Assembly (NCBI GenBank): GCA_002395835.1
Contig: DGVD01000015.1
Coordinates: 1-64,000, forward strand
Source: Bacteroidales bacterium UBA4293
Lineage (GTDB): Bacteria > Bacteroidota > Bacteroidia > Bacteroidales > Bacteroidaceae
Direction of reading: 5' to 3'
DNA length: 64,000 bases
This document shows, one piece after another, positions 40,629 through 49,849 of the stretch. The translations under genes and the position numbers were made by a program. Under the pieces are notes generated by a model that saw nothing but the letters and a program-made list of their open reading frames with translations, searched no databases and was not told the origin of the DNA. Numbering within the stretch: position 1 is the stretch's first letter; each line of letters opens with the position of its first letter.

Positions 40629-42481
40629 TGGATCTATTCAATTATTCACGTAGAAAGACTCATGAAGTGAATGTGGGCAATACCCCTCTAGGAGGTAATA
40701 ACCCTATCCGCATTCAGTCCATGACCAACACCAACACACGCGATACAGAAGCATGTGTGGAACAAGCTAAACGTATCATTGAAGCTGGAGGTGAGTACGT
40801 TCGCCTGACCACTCAAGGAGTTATTGAAGCTGAGAACCTCAAGAACATCAATGCTGCACTCCGGAAAGAAGGCATCATGACCCCACTAGTGGCTGATGTC
40901 CACTTCAATCCTAGAGCAGCCGACGTGGCAGCCCTCTATGCGGAGAAAGTACGCATCAATCCAGGCAACTACGTAGATGCAGCCCGCACCTTCAAACATT
41001 TGGAGTATACCGATGAGGAATATGCTCAGGAACTACAAAAAATAGCCGACCGCTTCATTCCTTTCCTAAATATCTGCAAGGAGAACCATACTGCTATCCG
41101 TATAGGAGTGAATCATGGTTCATTGTCCGACCGCATCATGAGCCGATATGGAGACACTCCGGAAGGCATGGTGGAAAGCTGCATGGAGTTTCTTCGCATT
41201 TGCGTTAAAGAGAACTTCAAGGACGTAGTTATCAGCATAAAGGCTAGCAACACTGTAGTCATGGTACGCACCGTTCGGCTGTTGGTTCATGTCATGGAAC
41301 AAGAAGGTATGGACTTCCCTCTCCACCTGGGTGTAACCGAAGCTGGTGATGGTGAAGATGGCCGAATAAAAAGTGCCGTAGGCATTGGTGCACTGCTGAG
41401 CGATGGACTGGGTGACACCATCCGCGTATCCTTAAGTGAAGCACCTGAAGCCGAAATACCTGTTGCAAAAGCTCTGCGTGATTATATCCTACAACGTGAA
41501 GGTCATACTTATATCCCTGGAGTAGATGCCAGTGAGTTTGACTACTTGCATCCTTCCCGAAGGGAGACCAACGCTGCAGGAAACATTGGTGGAGACCATG
41601 TCCCAGTAGTAATTGGCAGTCATTTCAAGGGTGAGTATTTATTGGATGAACAGTTTACTCCAGACTATCTTTACTGTGGAAGTGAATTCCCTCCTCACCG
41701 GGTTCCTGGCATTCCTTACATTGTAGATATCAATTCCTGGACCGGTGAAGAAAACACCTACCCTGCCTTTACCACCTACAGCAAGGAGGATGAGCCAAGC
41801 ATGCTACCCTTTGTGAATATGATTAAATCCCCTATCAAATTTCTATTCACAACGTATGCCACTCTAAGTGATGAAGCCATCGCATGCCTAAAATTCCATC
41901 CAGAGCTGGTAGTAGTGAGCCAGAGCAACCATAAGAACCGTCTGGGAGAGCATCGTGCTTTAATCCATGAGATGATGCGCAACGGGCTGAAAAACCCAGT
42001 TGTCATCTTCCAACATTACAATGAGGAGGACAAGGAAAACTTCCAGCTGAAGAGTGCCGCAGACATGGGTGCCCTTCTGATGGACGGGCTGGTAGATGGT
42101 ATCTATCTACACAATAACGGTTCCATTGAGAGTTCCACCATAGATGCGACCTCCTACAACATACTTCAAGCTGCTCGCACCCGAATCTCCAAGACTGAAT
42201 ATATTTCTTGCCCTAGCTGTGGAAGGACCTTATACGACCTAGAAGAGACCATCAAGCGAATCAAAGCTGCTACTAGCCACTTGAAAGGTCTAAAGATAGG
42301 TATCATGGGGTGCATTGTAAACGGTCCAGGCGAGATGGCAGATGCAGACTACGGTTATGTAGGTGCAGCAAGAGGAAAAGTCAGCCTCTATAAAAAGAAA
42401 GAATGCGTGGCTAAAAACATTCCTACCGAAGAAGCAGTAGACCGCTTACTTGAACTCATCAAGGAAAACGGAGATATGTAG
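40628..42481 (+). CDS. ispG: 4-hydroxy-3-methylbut-2-en-1-yl diphosphate synthase (large form)
   Basis: This 617-aa iron-sulfur enzyme of the MEP isoprenoid pathway is of the long form with an inserted middle domain (about 260-470), typical of Bacteroidetes, Chlamydia and plants, as against about 370 aa in E. coli. The N-terminal TIM barrel carries RIQSMTNTNTRD and LVADVHFNP. The C-terminal [4Fe-4S] ligands are in SCPSCGRTLYDLEE and GIMGCIVNGPGE. It supplies precursors for UppS encoded in this same window. It is coupled to purE. Confidence 0.96.
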   Translation: MDLFNYSRRKTHEVNVGNTPLGGNNPIRIQSMTNTNTRDTEACVEQAKRIIEAGGEYVRLTTQGVIEAENLKNINAALRKEGIMTPLVADVHFNPRAADVAALYAEKVRINPGNYVDAARTFKHLEYTDEEYAQELQKIADRFIPFLNICKENHTAIRIGVNHGSLSDRIMSRYGDTPEGMVESCMEFLRICVKENFKDVVISIKASNTVVMVRTVRLLVHVMEQEGMDFPLHLGVTEAGDGEDGRIKSAVGIGALLSDGLGDTIRVSLSEAPEAEIPVAKALRDYILQREGHTYIPGVDASEFDYLHPSRRETNAAGNIGGDHVPVVIGSHFKGEYLLDEQFTPDYLYCGSEFPPHRVPGIPYIVDINSWTGEENTYPAFTTYSKEDEPSMLPFVNMIKSPIKFLFTTYATLSDEAIACLKFHPELVVVSQSNHKNRLGEHRALIHEMMRNGLKNPVVIFQHYNEEDKENFQLKSAADMGALLMDGLVDGIYLHNNGSIESSTIDATSYNILQAARTRISKTEYISCPSCGRTLYDLEETIKRIKAATSHLKGLKIGIMGCIVNGPGEMADADYGYVGAARGKVSLYKKKECVAKNIPTEEAVDRLLELIKENGDM

Positions 42482-42486
42482 AGTGA

Positions 42487-43713
42487 TTACAGTAGGCGTT
42501 TGCTAAGGTAACGTACAGGATACCATACCGACAGATAGCCTACTAGAACCACTGTGACAAATACGATGACAATATCCCAAAAATGGACACTAACCGGATA
42601 GGAATCGATAATAAAGCTTCCACTTTCCGAACCTAATTTCAGCCAGCCAAATTTCATCTGGCCCCAGCAGAGTAACAAGCCTACTACCAGGCCAAGAACT
42701 GCCCCAATGGTTGAAATCATACGTCCTTCGAACAGGAAGATCTTGCAAATCTGATCATCGGATGCACCCAGATTACGCAAAGTCTGCACATCAGCCTTTT
42801 TATCGATAATCAGCATAGAAAGGCTACCAATGATATTAAAGCAAGCCACCATCAGGATGAACGTCAAGAACAGATAAGAAAGCAGTTTCTCAATTTCCAT
42901 AATCCGGAAGACATCGGCCTGCTGTTCATATTGATCCATGACTTTATAGTCCTGGCCAAGCTTCTTCTGCAGATCTCTTTTCACTGTATTGACATTGATA
43001 CCGTCTTTACAGCGAATTTCCAATGCCGTCATTTCTCCAGGTGCCCCAAAAAGTTTACGTGCAAAATCCAAGGACACCAGTACATAATTTGAATCATACT
43101 TGTCCTGCATCACAGCAAAGACCACACCTGGAGATAGAAACTCATCCTGGTTGAAACTGGCTGCAGGATTGCCCATATTGATACGCTCCCCCTTTTTAGG
43201 TGCAAAAACCACCATGGGATCCTCAAAATTGGCACCCACACCCATAGTCCGAGTCAAGTGAATGCCTAAAATGCCGTATTTCAGTAAGTCATCACCCAAT
43301 TCAAACCGCCCTTCACCATAGAGCAAATCGTCAATATCCGTAAGCTCCTCAAAGTTTTTTTCTACTCCCTTTAAAGTCACAATAGCTTGTCTGCCCCCAT
43401 AACTCAGCAAAGCATTATCCTCCAAAGTCTCAGTAAATACCTTTATTCTGGAATCCTTCCGAAGTTCTAATAGGTTGGGGTCATTATGCTGCAAGTGCTT
43501 TCCTTCCGAAGGCACAATTTTCAGTTGTGGGTCGAAAGCCGTAAATAAACTGGCTACCATATCTTGAAAGCCGTTAAAGACAGACATGGTACAGATTAAA
43601 GCCATGGTGGCCAATGCCACCCCACAAACAGAAATACCTGAAATAATGTTGATGGTATGGTGTGACTTTTTAGAAAAGAGGTACCTACGAGCTATGTAGA
43701 AAGGAAAGTTCAT
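42487..43713 (-). CDS. FtsX/LolC-E-family ABC transporter permease
   Basis: This 408-aa membrane protein has one N-terminal helix (about 20-45), a large periplasmic MacB-core-like domain (about 50-265) and three C-terminal helices, the layout of the LolC/LolE type of lipoprotein-release permeases. The N-terminal segment RYLFSKKSHHTINIISGISV and FNIIGSLSMLIIDKKADVQTLRNLGAS are characteristic. No ATPase gene is adjacent. It ends 5 bp after ispG (convergent) and follows rbfA by 11 bp on the same strand. Confidence 0.9.
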   Translation of the reverse strand: MNFPFYIARRYLFSKKSHHTINIISGISVCGVALATMALICTMSVFNGFQDMVASLFTAFDPQLKIVPSEGKHLQHNDPNLLELRKDSRIKVFTETLEDNALLSYGGRQAIVTLKGVEKNFEELTDIDDLLYGEGRFELGDDLLKYGILGIHLTRTMGVGANFEDPMVVFAPKKGERINMGNPAASFNQDEFLSPGVVFAVMQDKYDSNYVLVSLDFARKLFGAPGEMTALEIRCKDGINVNTVKRDLQKKLGQDYKVMDQYEQQADVFRIMEIEKLLSYLFLTFILMVACFNIIGSLSMLIIDKKADVQTLRNLGASDDQICKIFLFEGRMISTIGAVLGLVVGLLLCWGQMKFGWLKLGSESGSFIIDSYPVSVHFWDIVIVFVTVVLVGYLSVWYPVRYLSKRLL

Positions 43714-43724
43714 TAAGGACGCAT

Positions 43725-44060
43725 TTACTTCTTCAGCAGACGATCGATATTTTCTATATAATCAAGAGAATCATCCACAAAGAACTTCAGTTCAGGAATA
43801 ATGCGGAGTTGTTTACCCACCTTTGTCCCTAATTCGTAACGTATAGATTTCACATTATCGTTCACATTCTTACAAATTTCCTCGGAACGCTCACTAGGAA
43901 AGATGCTCAAATATATACGAGCTACACTCAAATCCGGGCTGATACGCACAGCACTGACAGAGACTAATACACCAGGGAGTTGACGAGTCTGAGACTGGAA
44001 TATCAAACTCATTTCTTTCTGAATCAATCGAGAGATTTTATTTTGACGTGTTGTTTCCAT
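43725..44060 (-). CDS. rbfA: Ribosome-binding factor A
   Basis: This 111-aa protein helps late 30S ribosome maturation. It has the RbfA KH-like fold signature: ISRLIQKEMSLIFQ at the start, VRISPDLSVARIYLSIF in the middle strands and ELKFFVDDSLDYIENID at the C-terminus. Length is typical. It has a good -7 element upstream and precedes the LolC/E-like permease in the same unit. Confidence 0.94.
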   Translation of the reverse strand: METTRQNKISRLIQKEMSLIFQSQTRQLPGVLVSVSAVRISPDLSVARIYLSIFPSERSEEICKNVNDNVKSIRYELGTKVGKQLRIIPELKFFVDDSLDYIENIDRLLKK

Positions 44061-44087
44061 AATTCTTTATCCTTTAGTTTTATGTGG

Positions 44088-44095
44088 CAAAGATA
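44088..44095 (-). promoter_or_regulatory. Candidate -7 element for rbfA-permease
   Basis: TATCTTTG on the minus strand, about 27 bp before the rbfA ATG and divergent from the peptidase promoter. Confidence 0.65.
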
Positions 44096-44118
44096 CAGCA
44101 ATTTTTCCATTTTCTTTG

Positions 44119-44126
44119 TACTTTTG
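44119..44126 (+). promoter_or_regulatory. Candidate -7 element for the S9 peptidase
   Basis: TACTTTTG within TTTCTTTGTACTTTTGCA, identical over 18 bases to the promoter at 23545. It lies 22 bp before the ATG. Confidence 0.65.
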
Positions 44127-44148
44127 CAAAAATCAATAATTAGAACCT

Positions 44149-46596
44149 ATGAAGAAGCTATTATTATCAGCTTTAGTCATCCTCTTTTCATGGGGTGCAA
44201 AAGCTGAAAACATTGAAGTAAACTCTTTCCTTTATGCAGGACCTTACCCTATCCAGAAACCCCTTATGCTGGATAGTGTAGATGTAAATTCCAAGAAATT
44301 CGATGATGCCAAGTTACTAGAAACCACGGTTTCCTTTAACGCATTGGAAGAGGGGAAGACTGTTTCTTCCCAGCACCTGCCAGGCTATACTAGCACAGCT
44401 ATCCACCTACTGGGATTCACCTTGCAGAATACCCAATATGCCAATGGTACACTCAACGTGGAAGGACTGAAAAACTACCAACTCTTTCAAGAAGGGAAAG
44501 AAATACATACCGGCAAAATAACTTTAGAGCCAGGAACACACAACTATGTTATCAAGTACCTGACCCACAACAGCCAAGATGAAAGTGTGAAAGTATCTTT
44601 CGAAACAGAAAAAGAAGGAACCGTACAGATAGCATCATCCACCGAACGCCTTTATACCCTGATGGACGTACTTCATGCCACCCGATATAACGGAGTATCC
44701 CTATCTCCTAACGGGAAATACATGATAGTAGGTTATAATCAAGTGCTAGCCGGTGGGAAAAGCAGCCGATCTACCAAGATTATAGAAGTAGCTACCGGCA
44801 AAGTGATGGGCGAACATGCTGAAAACATCAATTGGATGCCTGTAAGTAATCAATACTATTTTACACGTCATACAAATGAAGGCAGACAACTCGTTTGCAT
44901 TGACCCTGCCACCGGTATAGAAAGAATACTATGTCCACAAGTACCTGAAGGATATTTCACCATCTCGCCAACTGAAGATTTCCTTATTGTAACTCAGCGA
45001 CAAGAAGGACCAAAGGAAAGAGAAGGCATCTACCAGATTCTGGAGCCAGACGACCGACAACCAGGATGGAGAGAGCGCTCCAATCTAGCCAAATATGACC
45101 TAAACACGGGCATTTTGCAACCTTTGACTTATGGTTATCACAATATCTACCTTGAAGACATTTCTCAAGACGGCCAGTATCTGCTTTTCGGCAAATCAGA
45201 AAGCCGCTTGACCCAGCGTCCTACCACGGTAATGACACTCTACCTGATGAATCTTAAAACCTTAGAGACAGAAATCCTCATCGACAAGGATGGCTTTATC
45301 AACGGAGCGCAGTTCTCTCCTAATGGCAAGCAGATTCTGATAAGCGGTTCACCAGAAGCTCTAAACGGAATTGGGAAAAATGTCAAACCAGACCAAATCC
45401 CAAGCATGTACGACTATCAGTTATATCTGATGAACCTAGAAGACAAAAAAGTCAAACCTCTCACCAAAGACTTCAATCCAGCAGTTTCCAAGTACGTCTG
45501 GAGTAAGGTGGACAACCAAATCTATTTCAATGCTGAAAACAGAGACTACATCAGCCTATACCGACTCAATCCGAAAGATGGAAAAATCAGTCAACTACAG
45601 ACATCTGAAGACTTAGTCAGCAATTTCAGCCTTGCTTCAACAGCTCCGATACTCACTTATTATGGCCAAGGCGCATCCAATTCTGACAGACTCTATACTT
45701 TGGATACCAAGAGTTTAAAGACAACTTTGAAAGAGGATCTCAGTGCCAAGACACTGGCTAATATCAAACTAGGAGAATGCAAAGAATGGAATTTCGTCAA
45801 TTCCCGTGGAGATACCATATATGGTCGTTACTACCTACCACCATCATTCGACCCAAGCAAAAAATATCCTCTTATCGTAAACTATTATGGAGGATGCAGC
45901 CCTACAGAACGTGCCTTTGAGACACGTTATCCTCACCATGCTTATGCGGCATTAGGCTATGTGGTCTATGTGGTGGAACCCAGTGGAGCAACTGGCTTTG
46001 GCCAAGAATTCTCTGCCCGACATGTGAACACAGCCGGTGAAGGACCTGCACAGGATATTATAGAAGGGACTCAGACTTTTTGCAAGGAACACCCCTTCGT
46101 AAATGACAAGAAGATAGGTTGCATCGGTGCAAGCTATGGAGGTTTTATGACTCAGTATTTACAAACCAAGACCCATATTTTCGCAGCTGCAATCAGTCAT
46201 GCAGGAATCAGTGACCATACCAGCTACTGGGGTGAAGGTTATTGGGGATATTCCTACAGCGAAGTGTCCATGGCTGAGAGTTACCCCTGGACACGGAAAG
46301 ACCTCTATGTAGACCGTAGCCCACTATTCAATGCAGACAAAATTAACACTCCAATCCTTTTCTTGCATGGAGATGCAGATACCAATGTGCCTGTAGGAGA
46401 AAGTATCCAAATGTTTACCGCACTAAAATTATTAGGAAAAGAGACTGCATTCGTAGCCGTTAAAGACCAAAATCATCACATTCTGGATTACAACAAACGC
46501 CAAATGTGGCAGAATACGATTTTTGCATGGTTTGCCAAATATCTGCAAGATGATTCTACTTGGTGGGATGCCATTTACACTCCAAAATCTCTCTAG
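44149..46596 (+). CDS. S9-family prolyl oligopeptidase-type peptidase
   Basis: This 815-aa secreted protein (signal MKKLLLSALVILFSWGAKA) has an N-terminal region, a seven-bladed beta-propeller (about 150-560) and a C-terminal S9 catalytic domain. The triad is visible: Ser662 in GASYGGF, Asp744 in HGDADTNVP, and a His at 776 or 777 in QNHHILDY. S9 exopeptidases of this shape release dipeptides or act on short peptides in the periplasm. It is monocistronic, with its own promoter and a strong terminator. The usual His context (GHG) is replaced by NHH, which leaves the exact catalytic His open. Confidence 0.9.
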   Translation: MKKLLLSALVILFSWGAKAENIEVNSFLYAGPYPIQKPLMLDSVDVNSKKFDDAKLLETTVSFNALEEGKTVSSQHLPGYTSTAIHLLGFTLQNTQYANGTLNVEGLKNYQLFQEGKEIHTGKITLEPGTHNYVIKYLTHNSQDESVKVSFETEKEGTVQIASSTERLYTLMDVLHATRYNGVSLSPNGKYMIVGYNQVLAGGKSSRSTKIIEVATGKVMGEHAENINWMPVSNQYYFTRHTNEGRQLVCIDPATGIERILCPQVPEGYFTISPTEDFLIVTQRQEGPKEREGIYQILEPDDRQPGWRERSNLAKYDLNTGILQPLTYGYHNIYLEDISQDGQYLLFGKSESRLTQRPTTVMTLYLMNLKTLETEILIDKDGFINGAQFSPNGKQILISGSPEALNGIGKNVKPDQIPSMYDYQLYLMNLEDKKVKPLTKDFNPAVSKYVWSKVDNQIYFNAENRDYISLYRLNPKDGKISQLQTSEDLVSNFSLASTAPILTYYGQGASNSDRLYTLDTKSLKTTLKEDLSAKTLANIKLGECKEWNFVNSRGDTIYGRYYLPPSFDPSKKYPLIVNYYGGCSPTERAFETRYPHHAYAALGYVVYVVEPSGATGFGQEFSARHVNTAGEGPAQDIIEGTQTFCKEHPFVNDKKIGCIGASYGGFMTQYLQTKTHIFAAAISHAGISDHTSYWGEGYWGYSYSEVSMAESYPWTRKDLYVDRSPLFNADKINTPILFLHGDADTNVPVGESIQMFTALKLLGKETAFVAVKDQNHHILDYNKRQMWQNTIFAWFAKYLQDDSTWWDAIYTPKSL

Positions 46597-46610
46597 GAGC
46601 AAACATAAAT

Positions 46611-46644
46611 AATAAGGGGCTGTTCTCACGAACAACCCCTTATT
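46611..46644 (+). terminator. Terminator after the S9 peptidase
   Basis: AATAAGGGGCTGTTC pairs with GAACAACCCCTTATT with one mismatch and a 4-base loop. A T-run follows. Confidence 0.88.
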
Positions 46645-47216
46645 ATTTTCACATCAAAATGCAAAATATAGATGTGTCATCTTCAAACAATCTTTAAAAC
46701 CCAATCAAAAAACTATAGCCTATCTTTAATATCTAACTTATTTACAAATCTATCATTTGCTCTTATTGAGTTCTCTAAACTTTTTCTCACATTATAAACA
46801 ATAAATGTTTTGCTTTCAGTTTCTCCTCACTCAAATCCTTTTACCCTATTTACTAATACTTATTCAAAACTAAAAAACAATCTATATATTTACCTTAATT
46901 AACCTAATACCTTAATCGCAATCTTTTTAACCTTAACTTAATACCCTGAAACTTTATTCTTGTTTTCTGCTGCAAAGATACTGTGCTTTTTGACATCCTC
47001 ATATGTTTTTTTAAATAATTGTGTGCGAAAACAGTATTTTCTTGACATACATCAAGGGAAAATAAAACGTCATCAATTACAGCCCTATCATCTCATTACG
47101 TACACATTTACGATAAAATGGTATCGTTTTGACATAATACATCCGAAAAAGATTCCATATATATCAAATGCAAACGTTAGGCATAATGACACATCGAGTT
47201 CTTACATATAAAATAT
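46645..47216. other. Gene-free AT-rich stretch with one orphan -7 element
   Basis: No gene, tRNA or convincing hairpin was found. A perfect TATCTTTG lies on the minus strand at 46973-46980, pointing into about 330 bases without a start codon followed by a usable frame, so an untranslated RNA is conceivable. Repeated CCTTAA-type words occur at 46890-46940, and a weak hairpin ACGAT/ATCGT near 47110. Confidence 0.35.
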
Positions 47217-47258
47217 AAAAAGGAGGCAGCCATCCCATGGGAAAGACTGCCTCCTTTT
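47217..47258 (-). terminator. Terminator of the PUL2 susC operon
   Basis: AAAAGGAGGCAG and CTGCCTCCTTTT pair perfectly over 12 bp. The minus-strand T-run lies after the last esterase stop. Confidence 0.88.
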
Positions 47259-47272
47259 ATATCAATGTTTAA

Positions 47273-48475
47273 TTACTTAAAAAGTCTTGGAGTGAAATCT
47301 GCCAAATATTTACGCCAGTTTCTCCAGATGTGGCCACCATCAGTCTCATAGTACTTGTAAGGATATCCCTTTGCATCAAGCTGAGCACGGAAATCTGTAT
47401 TAGCCTTAAATAGGAAATCTGAATTACCACATGCAATGTAGAACAGAGCTGGACGGTTCTTCTTACTAAACAGATTGTCCAGTTTCTTATCAAAATCTCC
47501 ATAGATAGGACTTATACTTGGATCGGTCACACCAATAGCTGCACTGAACAGACCTACATAGTTGAACTTGTCAGGATACTGTTTTGAGATGTGCAAAGAA
47601 TGGAAACCACCCATTGACAAACCTGCGATAGCTCTACCTTTCTTATTTGCCTGAGTACGGAAAGTCTTGTCGATGAAACTAATGATTTCAGGGAAGTCGG
47701 TCTCAAAAGTACCCTCCATAGTCTTAGGCAGCCCCATGGTAGGAACAGTCAAGCCTTCAGAGCCTTCTCCAGGAGCAGCTTCCATGGAAATGTTACCATT
47801 AGTCATGACAACAATCATAGGCTTTGCCTTACCCTGAGCAATCAAATTGTCCAGAATCTGTGTGCTACGTCCTTGAGTATACCATGCCTCTTCATCACCA
47901 CCAATGCCATGGAGGAGATAAAGAACAGGATACTTTTTTCCGCTAGTTTCATAGCCTGCAGGAGTGTAAACTGTAAGACGGCGATCCATATTTTCCTTAG
48001 TGCTGTGATACCAGATCTTAGAAACAGTACCATGAGGCACATCCTGAACTTTGTAAAGATCTACAACTTCATTTCCGTCCACATAAAGAAGATTAGAAAC
48101 TGTAGAGACATCACGATTCAGATAGACATTATTTGGATCAATCATTGTCTGACCATCAACAATGAATGAATAAGTGTACATTTCAGGAGCAACAGGAGTT
48201 GGAGTAGTATATTCCCAAACGCCATCTTTTTCCACCAAGTCTGCCTGGCCCGGCATATCCATTGAACCAAAATTTGGAATCTCCACCTTACGAGTTGGTA
48301 AGAAATCACCGGTAACTTTGACAGAAATAGCCTTAGGAGCTACAAAACGGAAAGTAACGGTCTTGTCGGCATTGATTTCTGGAGACTTTGCATTTGCTCC
48401 ACCAAAAAGAGCCTGCTGAGCATAGCTGGAAACACCTACTGCCAGCATGATTGCGCATATAATCAGTTTTTTCAT
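47273..48475 (-). CDS. CE1-like esterase with N-terminal E-set domain (PUL2, distal copy)
   Basis: This 400-aa secreted protein (signal ending SSYAQ) has an N-terminal E-set/CBM48-like domain (about 25-110, ISVKVTGDFLP) and a CE1 (esterase D-like) catalytic domain. LLHGIGGDEEAWYTQG lies near the oxyanion hole, the nucleophile is in GLSMGG (Ser287) and the His candidate lies in DGGHIWRNW. Its neighbour at 48496-49734 is a tandem paralogue. Feruloyl and acetylxylan esterases have this architecture, but the exact ester is not determined. It is the last gene of the susC operon. Confidence 0.9.
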   Translation of the reverse strand: MKKLIICAIMLAVGVSSYAQQALFGGANAKSPEINADKTVTFRFVAPKAISVKVTGDFLPTRKVEIPNFGSMDMPGQADLVEKDGVWEYTTPTPVAPEMYTYSFIVDGQTMIDPNNVYLNRDVSTVSNLLYVDGNEVVDLYKVQDVPHGTVSKIWYHSTKENMDRRLTVYTPAGYETSGKKYPVLYLLHGIGGDEEAWYTQGRSTQILDNLIAQGKAKPMIVVMTNGNISMEAAPGEGSEGLTVPTMGLPKTMEGTFETDFPEIISFIDKTFRTQANKKGRAIAGLSMGGFHSLHISKQYPDKFNYVGLFSAAIGVTDPSISPIYGDFDKKLDNLFSKKNRPALFYIACGNSDFLFKANTDFRAQLDAKGYPYKYYETDGGHIWRNWRKYLADFTPRLFK

Positions 48476-48495
48476 TTTACTTCTTCTTTAGAGGA

Positions 48496-49734
48496 TTATT
48501 TAAACAATCTTGGAGCAAAAATGCTCAGATAATAACGCCAGTTCTTCCAAATGTGACCACCTTCAGTCTCAACATACTCATAAGGATAATTGTGTTCATC
48601 CATATAAGAACGCAACTGATCTACACCCTGCTTTACAAAATCTGTCTTTCCACAACAAATCATATAAAGATATGGTTTGTTCTTAGCAGAGAACTGAGTT
48701 GCCATTTTTCCGTCGAAGTCAGTATATACATCGCTGGTTGGATTCTGATTTCCCAAGCCACCACCAACAGATGCACCTGAGAACAGACCTACATAACCAA
48801 ACATATTAGGATAATACTTGGATATATTTTCTGAATGGAAACTACCCATAGATAGACCAGCTATGGCACGATGCTTTTTATCTGTGTAAGTACGGAAATT
48901 CTTTTGAATGAAATTAACTACATCTGGGAAGTGAAGTTCAAAGGCTGCTTCTTTCACTTGTGGACGATTATTTCCTTGTCCCATGCCCATAGAAGGCTGC
49001 ACAAGTCCTTCTGCGCTCTCTCCTGGAGCAGCAGTCTGCCATGCATTACCATTTGTCATAACCAAAATCATAGGTTCTGCCTTACCTTGAGCAATCAAGT
49101 TGTCTAGAATCTGAGTGGAACGGCCCTGAGTATACCAAGCCTCCTCATCACCACCTGCTCCATGGAGTAGATAGAAAACAGGATATTTTTTACCACTTGT
49201 TTCGTATCCAGCTGGAGTGTAAACGGTAAGACGACGACTTGTTCCTAGTTCTGGACTATAATACCACATCTTACGAACCGTACCATGAGGTACCTTGTTT
49301 ACAGAGTATAGATTACCTTTGGAATCCTCTGCACCCTTTACGATGAAATAGTTTGTAACTGTAGCCACATCGCGATTGATGTATACATTGGCAGGGTCAG
49401 TAGTACGCTGACCATCTACAATAAAAGAATACGTATAATAATCACTTGCCAATGGCTCTGGGGTTGTAAATTCCCAAACACCATCCTTCTCTACTAGGTC
49501 TGCAGAGCCTGCAGTAGCCATCTTTCCAAAATTTGGAATTTCAATCATGACTTCTGGGAGGAATTCACCAGTTACCTGAACTCTTCTAGCCTTTGCATCC
49601 TTGTAACGGAAAGTTACAGTGTTGTCTGCATTGACCTGAGGAGACACGATCTGTGCACCACCCCACAAAGCCTGTTGTGCAAAAGACACTGTAGCAAACA
49701 GTGTTGCACATGCTGTAAGTAAAAATTTTTTCAT
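48496..49734 (-). CDS. CE1-like esterase with N-terminal E-set domain (PUL2, proximal copy)
   Basis: This 412-aa secreted protein (signal ending VSFAQ) shares long identical blocks with the next gene (YTPAGYETSGKKYPV, AWYTQGRSTQILDNLIAQGK), so the pair is a tandem duplication. The nucleophile motif is GLSMGS (Ser295); the usual Gly two positions after Ser is kept but the following Gly is Ser. The His candidate is in EGGHIWKNW. The loop around residues 225-250 is longer and carries GMGQGNN. These changes near the active site suggest a different substrate preference from the distal copy. Confidence 0.9.
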   Translation of the reverse strand: MKKFLLTACATLFATVSFAQQALWGGAQIVSPQVNADNTVTFRYKDAKARRVQVTGEFLPEVMIEIPNFGKMATAGSADLVEKDGVWEFTTPEPLASDYYTYSFIVDGQRTTDPANVYINRDVATVTNYFIVKGAEDSKGNLYSVNKVPHGTVRKMWYYSPELGTSRRLTVYTPAGYETSGKKYPVFYLLHGAGGDEEAWYTQGRSTQILDNLIAQGKAEPMILVMTNGNAWQTAAPGESAEGLVQPSMGMGQGNNRPQVKEAAFELHFPDVVNFIQKNFRTYTDKKHRAIAGLSMGSFHSENISKYYPNMFGYVGLFSGASVGGGLGNQNPTSDVYTDFDGKMATQFSAKNKPYLYMICCGKTDFVKQGVDQLRSYMDEHNYPYEYVETEGGHIWKNWRYYLSIFAPRLFK

Positions 49735-49766
49735 GATACTATAAATAAAAAATTTTCCGATAGTCT

Positions 49767-49784
49767 GTCTATTTTTAAATAGAC
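49767..49784 (-). promoter_or_regulatory. Hairpin between the surface lipoprotein and esterase genes
   Basis: GTCTATTT pairs with AAATAGAC in a 115-bp gap. On the minus strand a run of Ts lies about 15 bases later. It may trim or attenuate the message before the two esterases. Confidence 0.5.
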
Positions 49785-49849
49785 GCCCAAATTTACCAAA
49801 AGTTTAACTTAGAGCGTCTATTTTTATCTATAACCTTAATTTTTATTAA

